A stretch of DNA of 64,000 nucleotides, taken from contig NZ_KE159646.1 in NCBI RefSeq assembly GCF_000403355.2, positions 2,555,960-2,619,959 of the forward strand, written 5' to 3'. The notes beneath the pieces are model-generated. The model was not told where the DNA came from. It saw only the letters and a program-made list of their open reading frames with translations, and searched no databases. Of the stretch, positions 40,824 to 49,178 are shown one piece after another (positions within the stretch are counted from its first letter, which is position 1; each line of letters begins with the position of its first letter). The position numbers were made by a program, and so were the translations under genes. The stretch is from Adlercreutzia caecimuris B7. Lineage in GTDB: Bacteria; Actinomycetota; Coriobacteriia; Coriobacteriales; Eggerthellaceae.

Positions 40824-41717
40824 GTGGCGACCGAAGAGCAGGACAAGAAGAAGAAAAAGAAGAAGGGCGGCTGCCTGTGGCGCCTGGTGTTCTGGGTGGC
40901 GCTGCTTGTGTTCATTGCATCGGTGGGCGTTTTGGGCTACCTGGCGTGGACCTACTGGGCCGGCCAGAACGAGTACGACGAAATCGCCAGCCGCGCCTTC
41001 CCGAACGAGGATACGACGACCTTGGCCGACATGGTGGTCGACTGGGATGCGCTGCGCGAGATCAACCCCGATGTCGTGGCCTGGGTGTACGTGCCGGGTA
41101 CGGTGATCAACTACCCGGTGGCCCACAAGGAGGGCGACTCGGAGTACTACCTGCATCACAACTTCAGCCTGGGCGAGGGCAAGTTCGGCGCCGAGTACGG
41201 ATCCATTATGCTCTCGGGTGAGAACAAGGGCGACTTCTCGGACGAGGTGAACATCCTCTACGGCCACCATATGCGCAACGGGAGCATGTTCGCCCCCTTC
41301 GCGGAATTCCGCGAGAGCGAGGCGTTCAACAAGCACCGTACCATCTACCTGCTCACTCCCGGCGGCAACTACCGCCTGCAGACCTTCGCCGTGGAGCACG
41401 TGCCCATGACCCACGCCTCCATTGCCACGCCGAACTATCCGACCGATCAGGAGTTCAACGACTTCAAGCAGTGGCTGCTGGACGAGTCGGTGGTTACGCC
41501 CGACCCGGATACGTCCTCTACCGTGGCCGATGCCACGAAGCTCTTCGGCTTCTGCACCTGCGACGGCGCCGACAACACCTGGCGCTACATCACGTTCGCC
41601 GACGTGGCCGAGTTCGTGCCGGCCGAGCATGTGGGCGATCCGAACTACAGCGGCAAGAAGGTGAAGGACAGCCAGGTAGACAAGATCGAGGGCGAGGTAA
41701 AGGAGCGCACGGAGTAA
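40824..41717 (+). CDS. srtB: Class B sortase
   Basis: Cysteine transpeptidase that links surface proteins to the cell wall. 297 residues: basic start (KKKKKKKGG), one signal-anchor helix (LVFWVALLVFIASVGVLGYLAW), catalytic His in ILYGHHMRNG, catalytic Cys in FGFCTCDG (Cys246, TLxTC-like position) and Arg in NTWRYI. The WDALREINPDVVAWVYVPGT block is typical for class B. GTG start, GGGAAGGGAG upstream. Its substrate is not adjacent; the anchored protein at 50515 is a possible one. Confidence 0.92.
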   Translation: MATEEQDKKKKKKKGGCLWRLVFWVALLVFIASVGVLGYLAWTYWAGQNEYDEIASRAFPNEDTTTLADMVVDWDALREINPDVVAWVYVPGTVINYPVAHKEGDSEYYLHHNFSLGEGKFGAEYGSIMLSGENKGDFSDEVNILYGHHMRNGSMFAPFAEFRESEAFNKHRTIYLLTPGGNYRLQTFAVEHVPMTHASIATPNYPTDQEFNDFKQWLLDESVVTPDPDTSSTVADATKLFGFCTCDGADNTWRYITFADVAEFVPAEHVGDPNYSGKKVKDSQVDKIEGEVKERTE

Positions 41718-41819
41718 CCGACGGGGCGCCGCCGGCTTCTCTTGCCGGCGCCTCTGCGCGGGACGATGCGCGTGTCGCCTATAATGATGAGCAGCAAGAT
41801 CGGCTTCGAAAGGAACCCC

Positions 41820-42896
41820 ATGGAAAACCAGAACAGCGTGACCTATGCCCAGGCCGGCGTTGACATCGTGGAGGGCGCCCGCGCGGTGGACGCCATCAAG
41901 GACACGGTGCACTCCACCTACCGCCCCGAGGTGGTGGGCGACATCGGCGGCTTCGGGGGGCTGTTCTCCATCGCCGCGGCCAAGGCCATGGACGATCCGC
42001 TGCTGGTGTCCGGCACCGACGGCGTGGGCACGAAGCTCAAGGTGGCCCAGCGCTTGGGCGTGCACGACACTGTGGGCATCGATTTGGTGGCCATGTGCGT
42101 GAACGACATCCTGGCCACAGGTGCCGAGCCGCTGTTCTTTCTCGATTACGTGGCCGTGGGCAAGCTCGATTCCGAGGCCATGGCCAAGATCGTCGGCGGT
42201 ATCGGCGAGGGCTGTCGCCAGGCCGGCTGCGCGCTCATCGGCGGCGAGATGGCCGAGCACCCCGGCGTGATGGATCCCGATGACTACGACCTGTCCGGCT
42301 TCTGCGTGGGCCTGGTGGATCGCCCGCGCATGCTCGATCCCGAAAGCGTTCGCGAGGGCGACGTGCTCATCGGCCTGGCCTCCTCCGGCCTGCACTCCAA
42401 CGGCTATTCCCTGGCCCGCAAGGTGTGCGTTGAGGGTCGCAGCGAAGAGGCGCTGCACGAGGCCCGTGAGGACTTGGCCGGCCAGAGCATCCTGGAGGCC
42501 CTGCTTACCCCCACGCGCATCTACGTGAAGCCGGTACGCGCCGTGATGGACGCGGTGCCCGGCGGCATCCGCGCGCTCGCCCATATCACCGGCGGCGGCA
42601 TTACCGAGAACCTGAACCGCGCCCTGCCGGCCGGCGTGAACGCCGAGGTGGACCTGGGCACGTGGCCCCTTCCGCCTGTGGTGCGCTTTGCCTGCGGCGA
42701 GGCGAACCTGTCGGAGGCCGAGGCCCTGAAGACTTTCAACATGGGCCTGGGACTCGTGCTCATCGTGGATCCCGAGAAGGCCGAGGCTGTGGAGGCCGCC
42801 CTGGCCGAGGCCGGCGAGCAGACCTTCCGCGTCGGCCGTATCGTTGCCGGTTCCGGCGAGGTGCAGTACACGGGCGAAGGCGCCCTGTTCGCGTAG
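41820..42896 (+). CDS. purM: Phosphoribosylformylglycinamidine cyclo-ligase
   Basis: AIR synthetase, fifth step of purine synthesis, making the imidazole ring from FGAM with ATP. 358 residues: SVTYAQAGVDIVEGARAVDAI, GGFGGLF, SGTDGVGTKLKVA, DLVAMCVNDILATGAEPLFFLDY, GGEMAEHPGVM, ITGGGITENLNR. Start ATG at 41820 with GAAAGGAACCCC; a TATAAT at 41780-41785 is its likely -10. purN follows after 35 bases. Confidence 0.96.
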   Translation: MENQNSVTYAQAGVDIVEGARAVDAIKDTVHSTYRPEVVGDIGGFGGLFSIAAAKAMDDPLLVSGTDGVGTKLKVAQRLGVHDTVGIDLVAMCVNDILATGAEPLFFLDYVAVGKLDSEAMAKIVGGIGEGCRQAGCALIGGEMAEHPGVMDPDDYDLSGFCVGLVDRPRMLDPESVREGDVLIGLASSGLHSNGYSLARKVCVEGRSEEALHEAREDLAGQSILEALLTPTRIYVKPVRAVMDAVPGGIRALAHITGGGITENLNRALPAGVNAEVDLGTWPLPPVVRFACGEANLSEAEALKTFNMGLGLVLIVDPEKAEAVEAALAEAGEQTFRVGRIVAGSGEVQYTGEGALFA

Positions 42897-42931
42897 CGTC
42901 CGCGCTTTTCCAGTCAAGAGAGGGGAATGGG

Positions 42932-43549
42932 ATGACCGACAAGCTGAAGATCGGCGTGCTGCTTTCTGGCAGCGGTACCAACTTGCAGGCCATTATCGAT
43001 GCCATCGCGAACGACGGGCTGCCCGTGGAGATCGTGCACGTGCTTTCCTCGCGCCCCGATGCCTACGGCATCGAACGCGCCCGAACCGCGGGCATTCCCG
43101 TGACGGTGTTCGACCGCACCGTGTACGAGGACCGCGAGGCCGCCGATGGGCGCATTGCCGCCATCATGGCCGAGGCCGGAGCCGAGTACCTGGTCATGGC
43201 CGGCTACATGCGCAAGCTCACGCCGGTGGTGCTCGATGCTTTCCCCGACCATGTGCTGAACCTGCATCCGGCCCTGCTGCCCTCCTTCAAGGGTGCGCAC
43301 GCCATCCAGGACGCGTGGGATGCTGGCGTGAAGGTGACCGGCGTCACCGTGCATCTGGCCAACGAGGACTACGACAAGGGCCCCATTGTGGCCCAGCGCG
43401 CCGTGCCCGTGCTTGAGGGCGACGACATCGACGCGCTTGAGGCGCGCATCCACGAGACCGAGCACGTCATCTACCCCGAGGTGCTGCGCGCCATCGCCGA
43501 GGGGCGCATGACCATGGACGAGCGCCGCATCATCCATATTGCCGAGTAG
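42932..43549 (+). CDS. purN: Phosphoribosylglycinamide formyltransferase
   Basis: GAR transformylase, third purine step, uses 10-formyl-THF. 205 residues with GVLLSGSGTNLQAIIDAI, LVMAGYMRKL, NLHPALLPSFKGAHAIQDA (catalytic Asn, His) and TVHLANEDYDKGPIVAQ (Asp). GAGAGGGGAATGGG precedes the ATG. Operon with purM, closed by a terminator. Confidence 0.96.
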   Translation: MTDKLKIGVLLSGSGTNLQAIIDAIANDGLPVEIVHVLSSRPDAYGIERARTAGIPVTVFDRTVYEDREAADGRIAAIMAEAGAEYLVMAGYMRKLTPVVLDAFPDHVLNLHPALLPSFKGAHAIQDAWDAGVKVTGVTVHLANEDYDKGPIVAQRAVPVLEGDDIDALEARIHETEHVIYPEVLRAIAEGRMTMDERRIIHIAE

Positions 43550-43556
43550 GCAGCTT

Positions 43557-43584
43557 AAGGGCGGCCCGGGGCCGCCCTTTCTTT
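43557..43584 (+). terminator. purMN terminator
   Basis: Nine-base-pair stem AAGGGCGGC / GCCGCCCTT, loop CCGGG, followed by TCTTTAT. Confidence 0.85.
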
Positions 43585-43615
43585 ATGCGATCTGCTACGA
43601 GAATCGAGGAATACC

Positions 43616-44608
43616 ATGAAACGTGAGACCATAGAGGCGATCATCGCCGATGTGCGCGCGGGGCGCGTGCCGGAGTTGTCCGTGGCGGATTTCCCGGCGT
43701 TCTCCGAGGAGGCCACGGCGGGCGATCCGCATATCGGCCCTGAGACGCTGGCCGCTATCGGCGCCGCGCTGAGCGAGGCCGACATTCCCACCTTCGAGCG
43801 GGCGCTCGCCGCCATGGACGAGGGCGATTTGGCCTGGCTCGGCTTCAAGGTGGTCTACGACGCCGCGGCAGCCCAGGCCAATGTGGACAACGAGGTCACC
43901 AAGAAGTACGGCGAGGTGGGCTCGGCCGATGGCGAGCCGCTTGTGTTCTTCTGCAACGACGCTAAGGAGATCGTCGCCTCCCGCGAGCTGTCGCCCCGCG
44001 ACATCTTCCAGGCCAAAGACGTCACGCGCGGCCCTTCGATGCACAACGACCAGTTCGACGGTCTCACCTGGGCGAGCGAGCCGCTCTTCGGCAAGGTGCG
44101 CGTGTGGCTGCTCGGCGCGTCGGATGCGGCGGTGGAAGTGGCGGTGCTCGCCGAGCACGTGGGCTTCCATGTGATCGCCGTCGACTACGATCCGGCCTTC
44201 CTCAACGCCGAGCGTTTCCCAGGCGCCGAGCGCATCATGCTGCACGGCGGCAACTTCGACGAGCTGGCGAACATGCCGGCGGCACCTGAGGACTATGTGT
44301 GCGTGCTCACCCGCGGGCACATGTTCGATCCCGAGAGCTGCGTTTGGGCGCTCCAGAACGGCGTGCACTACGTGGGCATGATGGGCTGCGCGGGGAAGAA
44401 CTCCACGGTGCACGACCTTGTGGTGGGCGCCGGCATCTCCGAGGCCGACTGGGATCGCGTGAAGCGGCCCATCGGGCTCAAGTTCGGGGCGAAGACCCCG
44501 GCGGAGCTGGCTATCGCCATCGTGGCCGAGCTCGTGGACGTGCGCTATCGCGAGCGCTACAGCGACGAGGCCCGCGCGCGCCATGAGAAGAGCCTGGGGC
44601 GGGAGTAG
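43616..44608 (+). CDS. xdhC: XdhC/CoxI-family molybdoenzyme maturation factor
   Basis: 330 residues. N-terminal part lacks the common XdhC-CoxI box; the C-terminal Rossmann domain is clear: VWLLGASDAAVEVAVLAEHVGFHVIAVDYD, RFPGAERIM, YVCVLTRGHMFDPE, YVGMMGCAGK, PIGLKFGAKTPAELAIAIVAELV. XdhC proteins insert the (sulfurated) molybdenum cofactor into xanthine dehydrogenase-type enzymes. No such hydroxylase is in the window, so it acts on a distant target or a selenium-dependent hydroxylase. ATG start; the leader AATCGAGGAATACC gives GAGGAA. Confidence 0.85.
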   Translation: MKRETIEAIIADVRAGRVPELSVADFPAFSEEATAGDPHIGPETLAAIGAALSEADIPTFERALAAMDEGDLAWLGFKVVYDAAAAQANVDNEVTKKYGEVGSADGEPLVFFCNDAKEIVASRELSPRDIFQAKDVTRGPSMHNDQFDGLTWASEPLFGKVRVWLLGASDAAVEVAVLAEHVGFHVIAVDYDPAFLNAERFPGAERIMLHGGNFDELANMPAAPEDYVCVLTRGHMFDPESCVWALQNGVHYVGMMGCAGKNSTVHDLVVGAGISEADWDRVKRPIGLKFGAKTPAELAIAIVAELVDVRYRERYSDEARARHEKSLGRE

Positions 44609-44715
44609 CCGCACAGCTTTCCCTACGGGCTCGCCAGGCGGTTTGCGGGATGCGCTGGTGGGGGGCGGTACGCCCCTTCGCCAGCGAGCCGCATCGCCTC
44701 TGGTGGATAGATCTG

Positions 44716-44743
44716 GAGCCGTTCCTTCGGGGACGGCTCTTTT
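44716..44743 (+). terminator. Terminator of xdhC
   Basis: Stem GAGCCGTTCC / GGGACGGCTC around TTCG, then TTTTA. Confidence 0.85.
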
Positions 44744-44774
44744 ATGTCATAATACCGCCGTCAATGGCTCATCG

Positions 44775-44985
44775 GGCCGCGGTATGCGGTGCGGATGCGC
44801 GCGGGCGGCACGAGTCGCGCGCGGGTATCTTTGCCTTGGGGAATGCGGGTGCGAATCCCGCGCTATGCCAGTAACCGTAAGGTTCTCGGGCGGAAGGACG
44901 GACGGCGAAGCGAGGCTTCGGCTGTCGCGCCCCCTCCGCGCCGGGGCGAAGTCGGAACACCAAGCCGAGAGGCACGAGCCCTGGA
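44775..44985 (+). promoter_or_regulatory. Cobalamin-type riboswitch
   Basis: The core reads GGGGAA-TGCGGGTGCGAATCCC, then GCCAGTAACCGTAAGG, and 70 bases later AAGTCGGAACACCAAGCC (44949-44966), a near match to the B12 box AGYCMGRAGACCYGCC. After it GAGGCA (44969-44974) can pair with TGCCTC (44997-45002), placing the ribosome site AAGAGAAAGG in a hairpin next to the ATG, so translational control is likely. CATAAT at 44748 may be the -10. Confidence 0.85.
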
Positions 44986-45002
44986 AGAGAAAGGTTTGCC
45001 TC

Positions 45003-45533
45003 ATGTACCAGAATGTCGAGAAATCCCTGCGCAAGAAGTTTTTCGCGAGCGTCCTCGCCCTCGCCCTCGCGGCAATGCTGGCTCTCGCCGGATGCGCCGG
45101 CGAGACCGCTCCGGCCGATACTGCCGCCGATGCGGACAATGCCGCAGCCGAGCAGCCGGCAACCGGCGACGGCGCGGCTGCGGGCGCGGACGCGAAGGCC
45201 GGAGACGCAGCTGGCGCCTCCGATGCTGCCGAGGCGAAGGTGACTGTGTCGGTGGCCATGCCCGAGGGCGCGGCGGCTTCCTCCGAGAGCGCCGAGGTGT
45301 CCATCCCCGCCGAGGGCACCGTCTACGACGCGCTTGTGGCCACGGGCTGGGACGTGCAGGCCGAGGACGGCGATTACGGGAAGTACGTCACCTCCATCAA
45401 CGGCATTGCCAACGGCTCGGAGGGTGAGATGAGCGGTTGGGTGTTCACGGTGAACAGCGAGCAGGTCACGGAAGGCTGCGACGCCTGCAAGCTGGCCGAC
45501 GGCGACACTGTCGAGTGGACGTTCTTCGTCTAG
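45003..45533 (+). CDS. DUF4430 (transcobalamin-like) lipoprotein
   Basis: 176 residues. Lipobox signal (LALAAMLALAGCAG), then an Ala/Asp-rich linker to about residue 78, then a DUF4430 domain: VTVSVAMPEG, IPAEGTVYDALVATGWDVQ, YVTSINGIANG, SGWVFTVNSEQVTEGCDACKLADGDTVEWTFFV. This fold is the C-terminal domain of intrinsic factor and transcobalamin, which binds the corrin face. Directly under a cobalamin riboswitch and before an ECF transporter, it is best read as a surface corrinoid-capture protein. Only the small beta-domain is present, without the alpha6-alpha6 barrel. Confidence 0.85.
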   Translation: MYQNVEKSLRKKFFASVLALALAAMLALAGCAGETAPADTAADADNAAAEQPATGDGAAAGADAKAGDAAGASDAAEAKVTVSVAMPEGAAASSESAEVSIPAEGTVYDALVATGWDVQAEDGDYGKYVTSINGIANGSEGEMSGWVFTVNSEQVTEGCDACKLADGDTVEWTFFV

Positions 45534-45670
45534 GATTCCCTTTGGCCCGGGCGAAGCGCCGGCAGGGGCCGCTGCCCGAGGCGGCCATCCGTGCAGGAGG
45601 GTAGCGTCAGCTGCCTTGGCGCTTTCTCGGGCCGCTTTCTTCTATGGGCCTGTTTGGAGACGACATACTC

Positions 45671-46543
45671 ATGCGGAGCCACCCGGGGCTTGCCCTGGCC
45701 TACTTCGCGTGCGTCATCGGCATCACCATGGTGGTCGCAAGCCCGGTGTTCGCCGGCATCTCCCTGGCCGGAGCTGCTTTGGCGGCGCTGGCGGCCCGCG
45801 GTCGGGCGGCGCTGCCCGGGCTGGGCGCCTCCGTGGTGCTCGTGGTCTTCGTGACGGCGGTGAACCCCCTGTTCAACACCGCGGGCAGCACCGTGTTGCT
45901 GCAGGTGTTCGGCCGCCCTTACACGGCCGAGGCCCTTCTGTTCGGGGCGGTGCTCGCCGCTCAGCTGGCGGCGTCCCTCCTGTGGTTTTCGGCGGCGGGC
46001 CGGGCACTGACCCCCGAGAAGGCGACCTACCTCTTCGGTGGGGCGGCACCGGCGCTGTCTGCCGTGCTCACCCTGGTCGTGCGGCTCGTGCCCGCTTACG
46101 GGCGCCGGGCGCGCGCCGCGGCCGAGGCGCGGGACGCGATGGGCTGCGGCCCTGCGTCGGCGCACGGCATGGTGGGAAAGGCCCGGGCCGGGGCGACGGT
46201 GCTCGCCGCGCTGACGGCATGGTCGTTGGAACAGGGGGTGACTACGGCCGATTCCCTGGCGGCGCGCGGCTTCGGCACGGGGCGGCGCACGGTGTGGGGG
46301 CGCTATCGCCTCACGGTACGTGCGGGGCTCGCCATGGCCGCGCTTGTCGCCCTTCTGGCCCTCGTGGGCGTAGGGCTCGCGGCCGGTGCGGGCGGGGCGC
46401 AGTTCCTGCCGCAGTTCGCGTTGCCGGCCGCAAGCCCCCTCGTGGCGGCCGCATGGGCGGCTTGGGCCGCGCTCGTCATCGCGCCGACGCTCGTCGGCGC
46501 GGGAGAGGAGGCGCTGTGGCGCTGCTCGCTCTCGACCAGGTGA
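45671..46543 (+). CDS. ecfT: ECF transporter transmembrane component T
   Basis: 290 residues, CbiQ/EcfT type: hydrophobic N-terminal helices, FVTAVNPLFNT, and the cytoplasmic coupling region with the two Ala-Arg-Gly type motifs (ARAAAEARDAMG and SLAARGFGTGRR). It couples the S-component to the ATPases. ATG 45671 is preferred because GGAGACG precedes it; ATG 45644 is also in frame. It overlaps the ATPase gene by 28 bases. A 137-base gap separates it from the lipoprotein gene. Confidence 0.85.
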   Translation: MRSHPGLALAYFACVIGITMVVASPVFAGISLAGAALAALAARGRAALPGLGASVVLVVFVTAVNPLFNTAGSTVLLQVFGRPYTAEALLFGAVLAAQLAASLLWFSAAGRALTPEKATYLFGGAAPALSAVLTLVVRLVPAYGRRARAAAEARDAMGCGPASAHGMVGKARAGATVLAALTAWSLEQGVTTADSLAARGFGTGRRTVWGRYRLTVRAGLAMAALVALLALVGVGLAAGAGGAQFLPQFALPAASPLVAAAWAAWAALVIAPTLVGAGEEALWRCSLSTR

Positions 46544-48321
46544 CCTTCACCTACTCCGGCGCGGAGGCCCCGGCGATCGACGGGGTGACCCTCGCGTTCC
46601 CGCCGGGCAGCTATACGCTTATCGCGGGGCTTTCGGGCTGCGGGAAGACGACGCTTTTGCGCGCGCTCAAGACCCCGCTCGCGCCTGCAGGCCGGTGGGA
46701 GGGCGCGGTGCGCTGCGATGGCGTGCCCCTGGCGGAAATTCCCCTGCGCGATCAGGCTCGGCGCATCGGCTTTGTCATGCAGGAGCCCGATGCCCAGATC
46801 GTCTGCGACTCAGTGGAGGCCGAGCTGGCCTTCGGATTGGAGAACGTGGGCGCCCCGCGCGAGGTTATCGGGTTGAAGGTGGCGGAGATGGCGAGCTTCT
46901 TCGGCATCCAGCCATGGCTGTGCTGCCGAACGGCGTGCTTATCGGGCGGTCAGAAGCAGCTGTTGAACTTGGCGGCCGTTCTGGCGCTCGGGCCGGAGGT
47001 GCTCGTGCTGGACGAGCCCACGAGTCAGCTCGACCCCTTGGCAGCCGACGAGTTCCTCGCCGCGGTGCGCCGCGTGAACCGCGAGCTGGGTGTGACGGTG
47101 GTCATGGCCGAGCATCGGTTGGAAGGAACCCTCGCTGACGCCGACCAGCTCGCAGTGCTCGAAGACGGACGTGTGGCCGCGGCGGGGGAGCCCCGTGCGG
47201 TGGCGGCTCAGCTATGCGCGGCGGATTCGCCGATGGCAGCCGCCCTCCCGGCGGCCCTGCGGGTGTGGGCCGCGGTGGAGGGCACCGGTAACTGTGCACC
47301 CGAGGCCGGCTCCCTGCCGCCCCTGACGGTGCGCGAGGGCCGCGCGTGGCTGGGGGCGCGAGAGCGCGGTCACGCTGCGGGCGGCGCTCCCGAAGGCATC
47401 CTCTCGTCCCCGGCGGCAGGGTCAGGTTCGATGGGCGCCTCTGACGCAGCATACGCCCCTGCCCCGTGCGGCGGAAGCGGTTCGGGGGCGAGCGGCCCTG
47501 CGGCCCTGCGCCTGCGCGACGTGTGGTTCCGCTACGAGCGCGAGGCGCCCGACGTGCTGCGGGGCTTTTCCCTCGACGTGCGGGCGGGCAGCGTGACAGC
47601 GCTCATCGGTGCCAACGGGGCCGGGAAGTCCACTGTGCTCAGGGCGGCCTGCGGCTTGGCACGGCCCTACCGTGGCTCGGTGGAAGTGCTCGGGCAGAGG
47701 CTGCGCCGCCGCGGTGCAGCGCCCGCTGCCGGCCCGGTGGCACTCCTTCCTCAGGATCCCACGCTGCTCTTTTCCCGCGAGACCGTGCGCGAGGAGCTGG
47801 CGGACGGGGGCCCCGATGCCCGCGATGCCGAGGCCCTGTCCCTCCGCACCCGTAGCGTCGAGGCCGCCTCGGCCAGCGCTTCGGCTGTGGCCGAGATCGC
47901 GGCGCTCTGCGCCATCGAGCCGCTCATGGACGTCCATCCCCTCGATCTGTCGGGCGGCGAGCGCCAGCGCGTGGCCCTGGCGAAGGTGCTGCTCGCACGT
48001 CCGCGCTTGTTGCTGCTCGATGAGCCGGGCAAGGGGGTCGATGCGGCCTTCAAGGCCGAGCTCGGCGCGCTGCTGCGCCAGGTGGCCGCTCAGGGAGCCG
48101 CGGTGCTCATCGCCTCCCACGACCTTGACTTCTGCGCCCGATGGGCCGACGAGACGGCGCTCGTCTTCGACGGGGCCGTGGCCGCCGCAGCCCCGCCGCG
48201 CGCCCTGTTCGCCCGCGCCGACTTCTACACCACCGCTGCGAGCCGCATGGCCCGGGGCATCATCCCAGATGCGGTGACGGTGGAAGACATCGTGGAAGCC
48301 TGCCGCCGAGAAGGGGAGTGA
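46516..48321 (+). CDS. ecfA: Fused ECF ATPase (EcfA-EcfA')
   Basis: 601 residues with two complete ABC ATPase domains. Domain 1: Walker A GLSGCGKTT, signature LSGGQKQLLNLAAVLAL, Walker B VLVLDEPTSQLDP, AEHR switch. Domain 2 begins near residue 330: Walker A GANGAGKST, signature LSGGERQRVALAKVLLA, Walker B LLLLDEPGKGVD, ASHDLDF. The linker (about residues 235-330) is Ala/Gly-rich. GTG start with GGGAGAGGAGG. It powers the ECF module; ecfS follows after 4 bases. Confidence 0.93.
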   Translation: MALLALDQVTFTYSGAEAPAIDGVTLAFPPGSYTLIAGLSGCGKTTLLRALKTPLAPAGRWEGAVRCDGVPLAEIPLRDQARRIGFVMQEPDAQIVCDSVEAELAFGLENVGAPREVIGLKVAEMASFFGIQPWLCCRTACLSGGQKQLLNLAAVLALGPEVLVLDEPTSQLDPLAADEFLAAVRRVNRELGVTVVMAEHRLEGTLADADQLAVLEDGRVAAAGEPRAVAAQLCAADSPMAAALPAALRVWAAVEGTGNCAPEAGSLPPLTVREGRAWLGARERGHAAGGAPEGILSSPAAGSGSMGASDAAYAPAPCGGSGSGASGPAALRLRDVWFRYEREAPDVLRGFSLDVRAGSVTALIGANGAGKSTVLRAACGLARPYRGSVEVLGQRLRRRGAAPAAGPVALLPQDPTLLFSRETVREELADGGPDARDAEALSLRTRSVEAASASASAVAEIAALCAIEPLMDVHPLDLSGGERQRVALAKVLLARPRLLLLDEPGKGVDAAFKAELGALLRQVAAQGAAVLIASHDLDFCARWADETALVFDGAVAAAAPPRALFARADFYTTAASRMARGIIPDAVTVEDIVEACRREGE

Positions 48322-48325
48322 TCCC

Positions 48326-49033
48326 ATGTCCAAAAGCGCATACCGCCTCGTGCTCGCCGGGCTGGCCGTCCTCGTGCTTGCGGCCACGGCTGTCATCACG
48401 GTGCAGCGCGTCAGCCCCTACGTGGCCGCCGTCCTCATCATCGCTTTGGCCACGGCACCCTTCCTCATCTCCTTCGAGCGAAGCCGGCCCGATGCTCGCG
48501 AGGTGGTGCTCATGGCGGTGCTCACGGCCCTGGCCGTGGCCTCCCGGGCCGCCTTCGCCTTCGTGCCGCACTTCAAGCCCATGGCGGGCGTGGTCATGAT
48601 CGCCGGCATCGCCCTCGGCCCCCGGGCCGGGTTTCTCGTGGGCGTGCTCGCGGCTCTCGCCTCGGGCTTTTTGTTCGGCCAAGGGCCTTGGACGCCGTTT
48701 CAGATGCTCGCCTTCGGGGCGGCGGGCGCCGCGGCGGGCCTGCTGGGCGCATGCGGCGCCTTCCCCCGCGCGGGCTTGAGCTTGGGCCAGCGCGTCGGTC
48801 TCGCTGCGGGCGGCTTTGTCTTCGTCGTGCTCGTGCTCGGACCGATCCTCGACACGAGCACGCTCTTCCTCATGGCCTCGTCCCTCACGCCGGCCAGCGC
48901 TGCCGCGGTGTACCTGGCGGGACTTCCCGTAAACACCGTCCACGGTGCGGCCACGGCCCTCACGCTGCTTTTGGCCGCCAACCCGCTGCTCGGCCAGATC
49001 GCCCGGGTGCGACGCAAGTACGGTCTGGAGTAG
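48326..49033 (+). CDS. ECF transporter substrate-binding S component (CbrT-like)
   Basis: 235 residues, about six helices. The stretch FAFVPHFKPMAGVVMIAGIALGPRAGFLVGVLAALASGFLFGQGPWTPFQMLAFG is characteristic of the S components linked to B12 uptake (CbrT group). With the riboswitch and DUF4430 protein, cobalamin or another corrinoid is the likely substrate. ATG follows the ATPase stop; GAAGGGGAG precedes it. Confidence 0.85.
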   Translation: MSKSAYRLVLAGLAVLVLAATAVITVQRVSPYVAAVLIIALATAPFLISFERSRPDAREVVLMAVLTALAVASRAAFAFVPHFKPMAGVVMIAGIALGPRAGFLVGVLAALASGFLFGQGPWTPFQMLAFGAAGAAAGLLGACGAFPRAGLSLGQRVGLAAGGFVFVVLVLGPILDTSTLFLMASSLTPASAAAVYLAGLPVNTVHGAATALTLLLAANPLLGQIARVRRKYGLE

Positions 49034-49138
49034 CCCGTCGCAGCGTCCGCCGGGGCCCTGCTCGCGTGGGCAGCGGCGATGCGCCCAACGCGCCGGCAAC
49101 GCGGGGTGCCTTTGCGCCCATCCGATGCCCGCAAAGCC

Positions 49139-49144
49139 TATAAT
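49139..49144 (+). promoter_or_regulatory. -10 element of the ATP-grasp gene
   Basis: TATAAT, 34 bases before the ATG; no matching -35 at the right distance. Confidence 0.4.
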
Positions 49145-49178
49145 GAACCTGTCATGCCCGAGACGAAGGAGTATCCCC

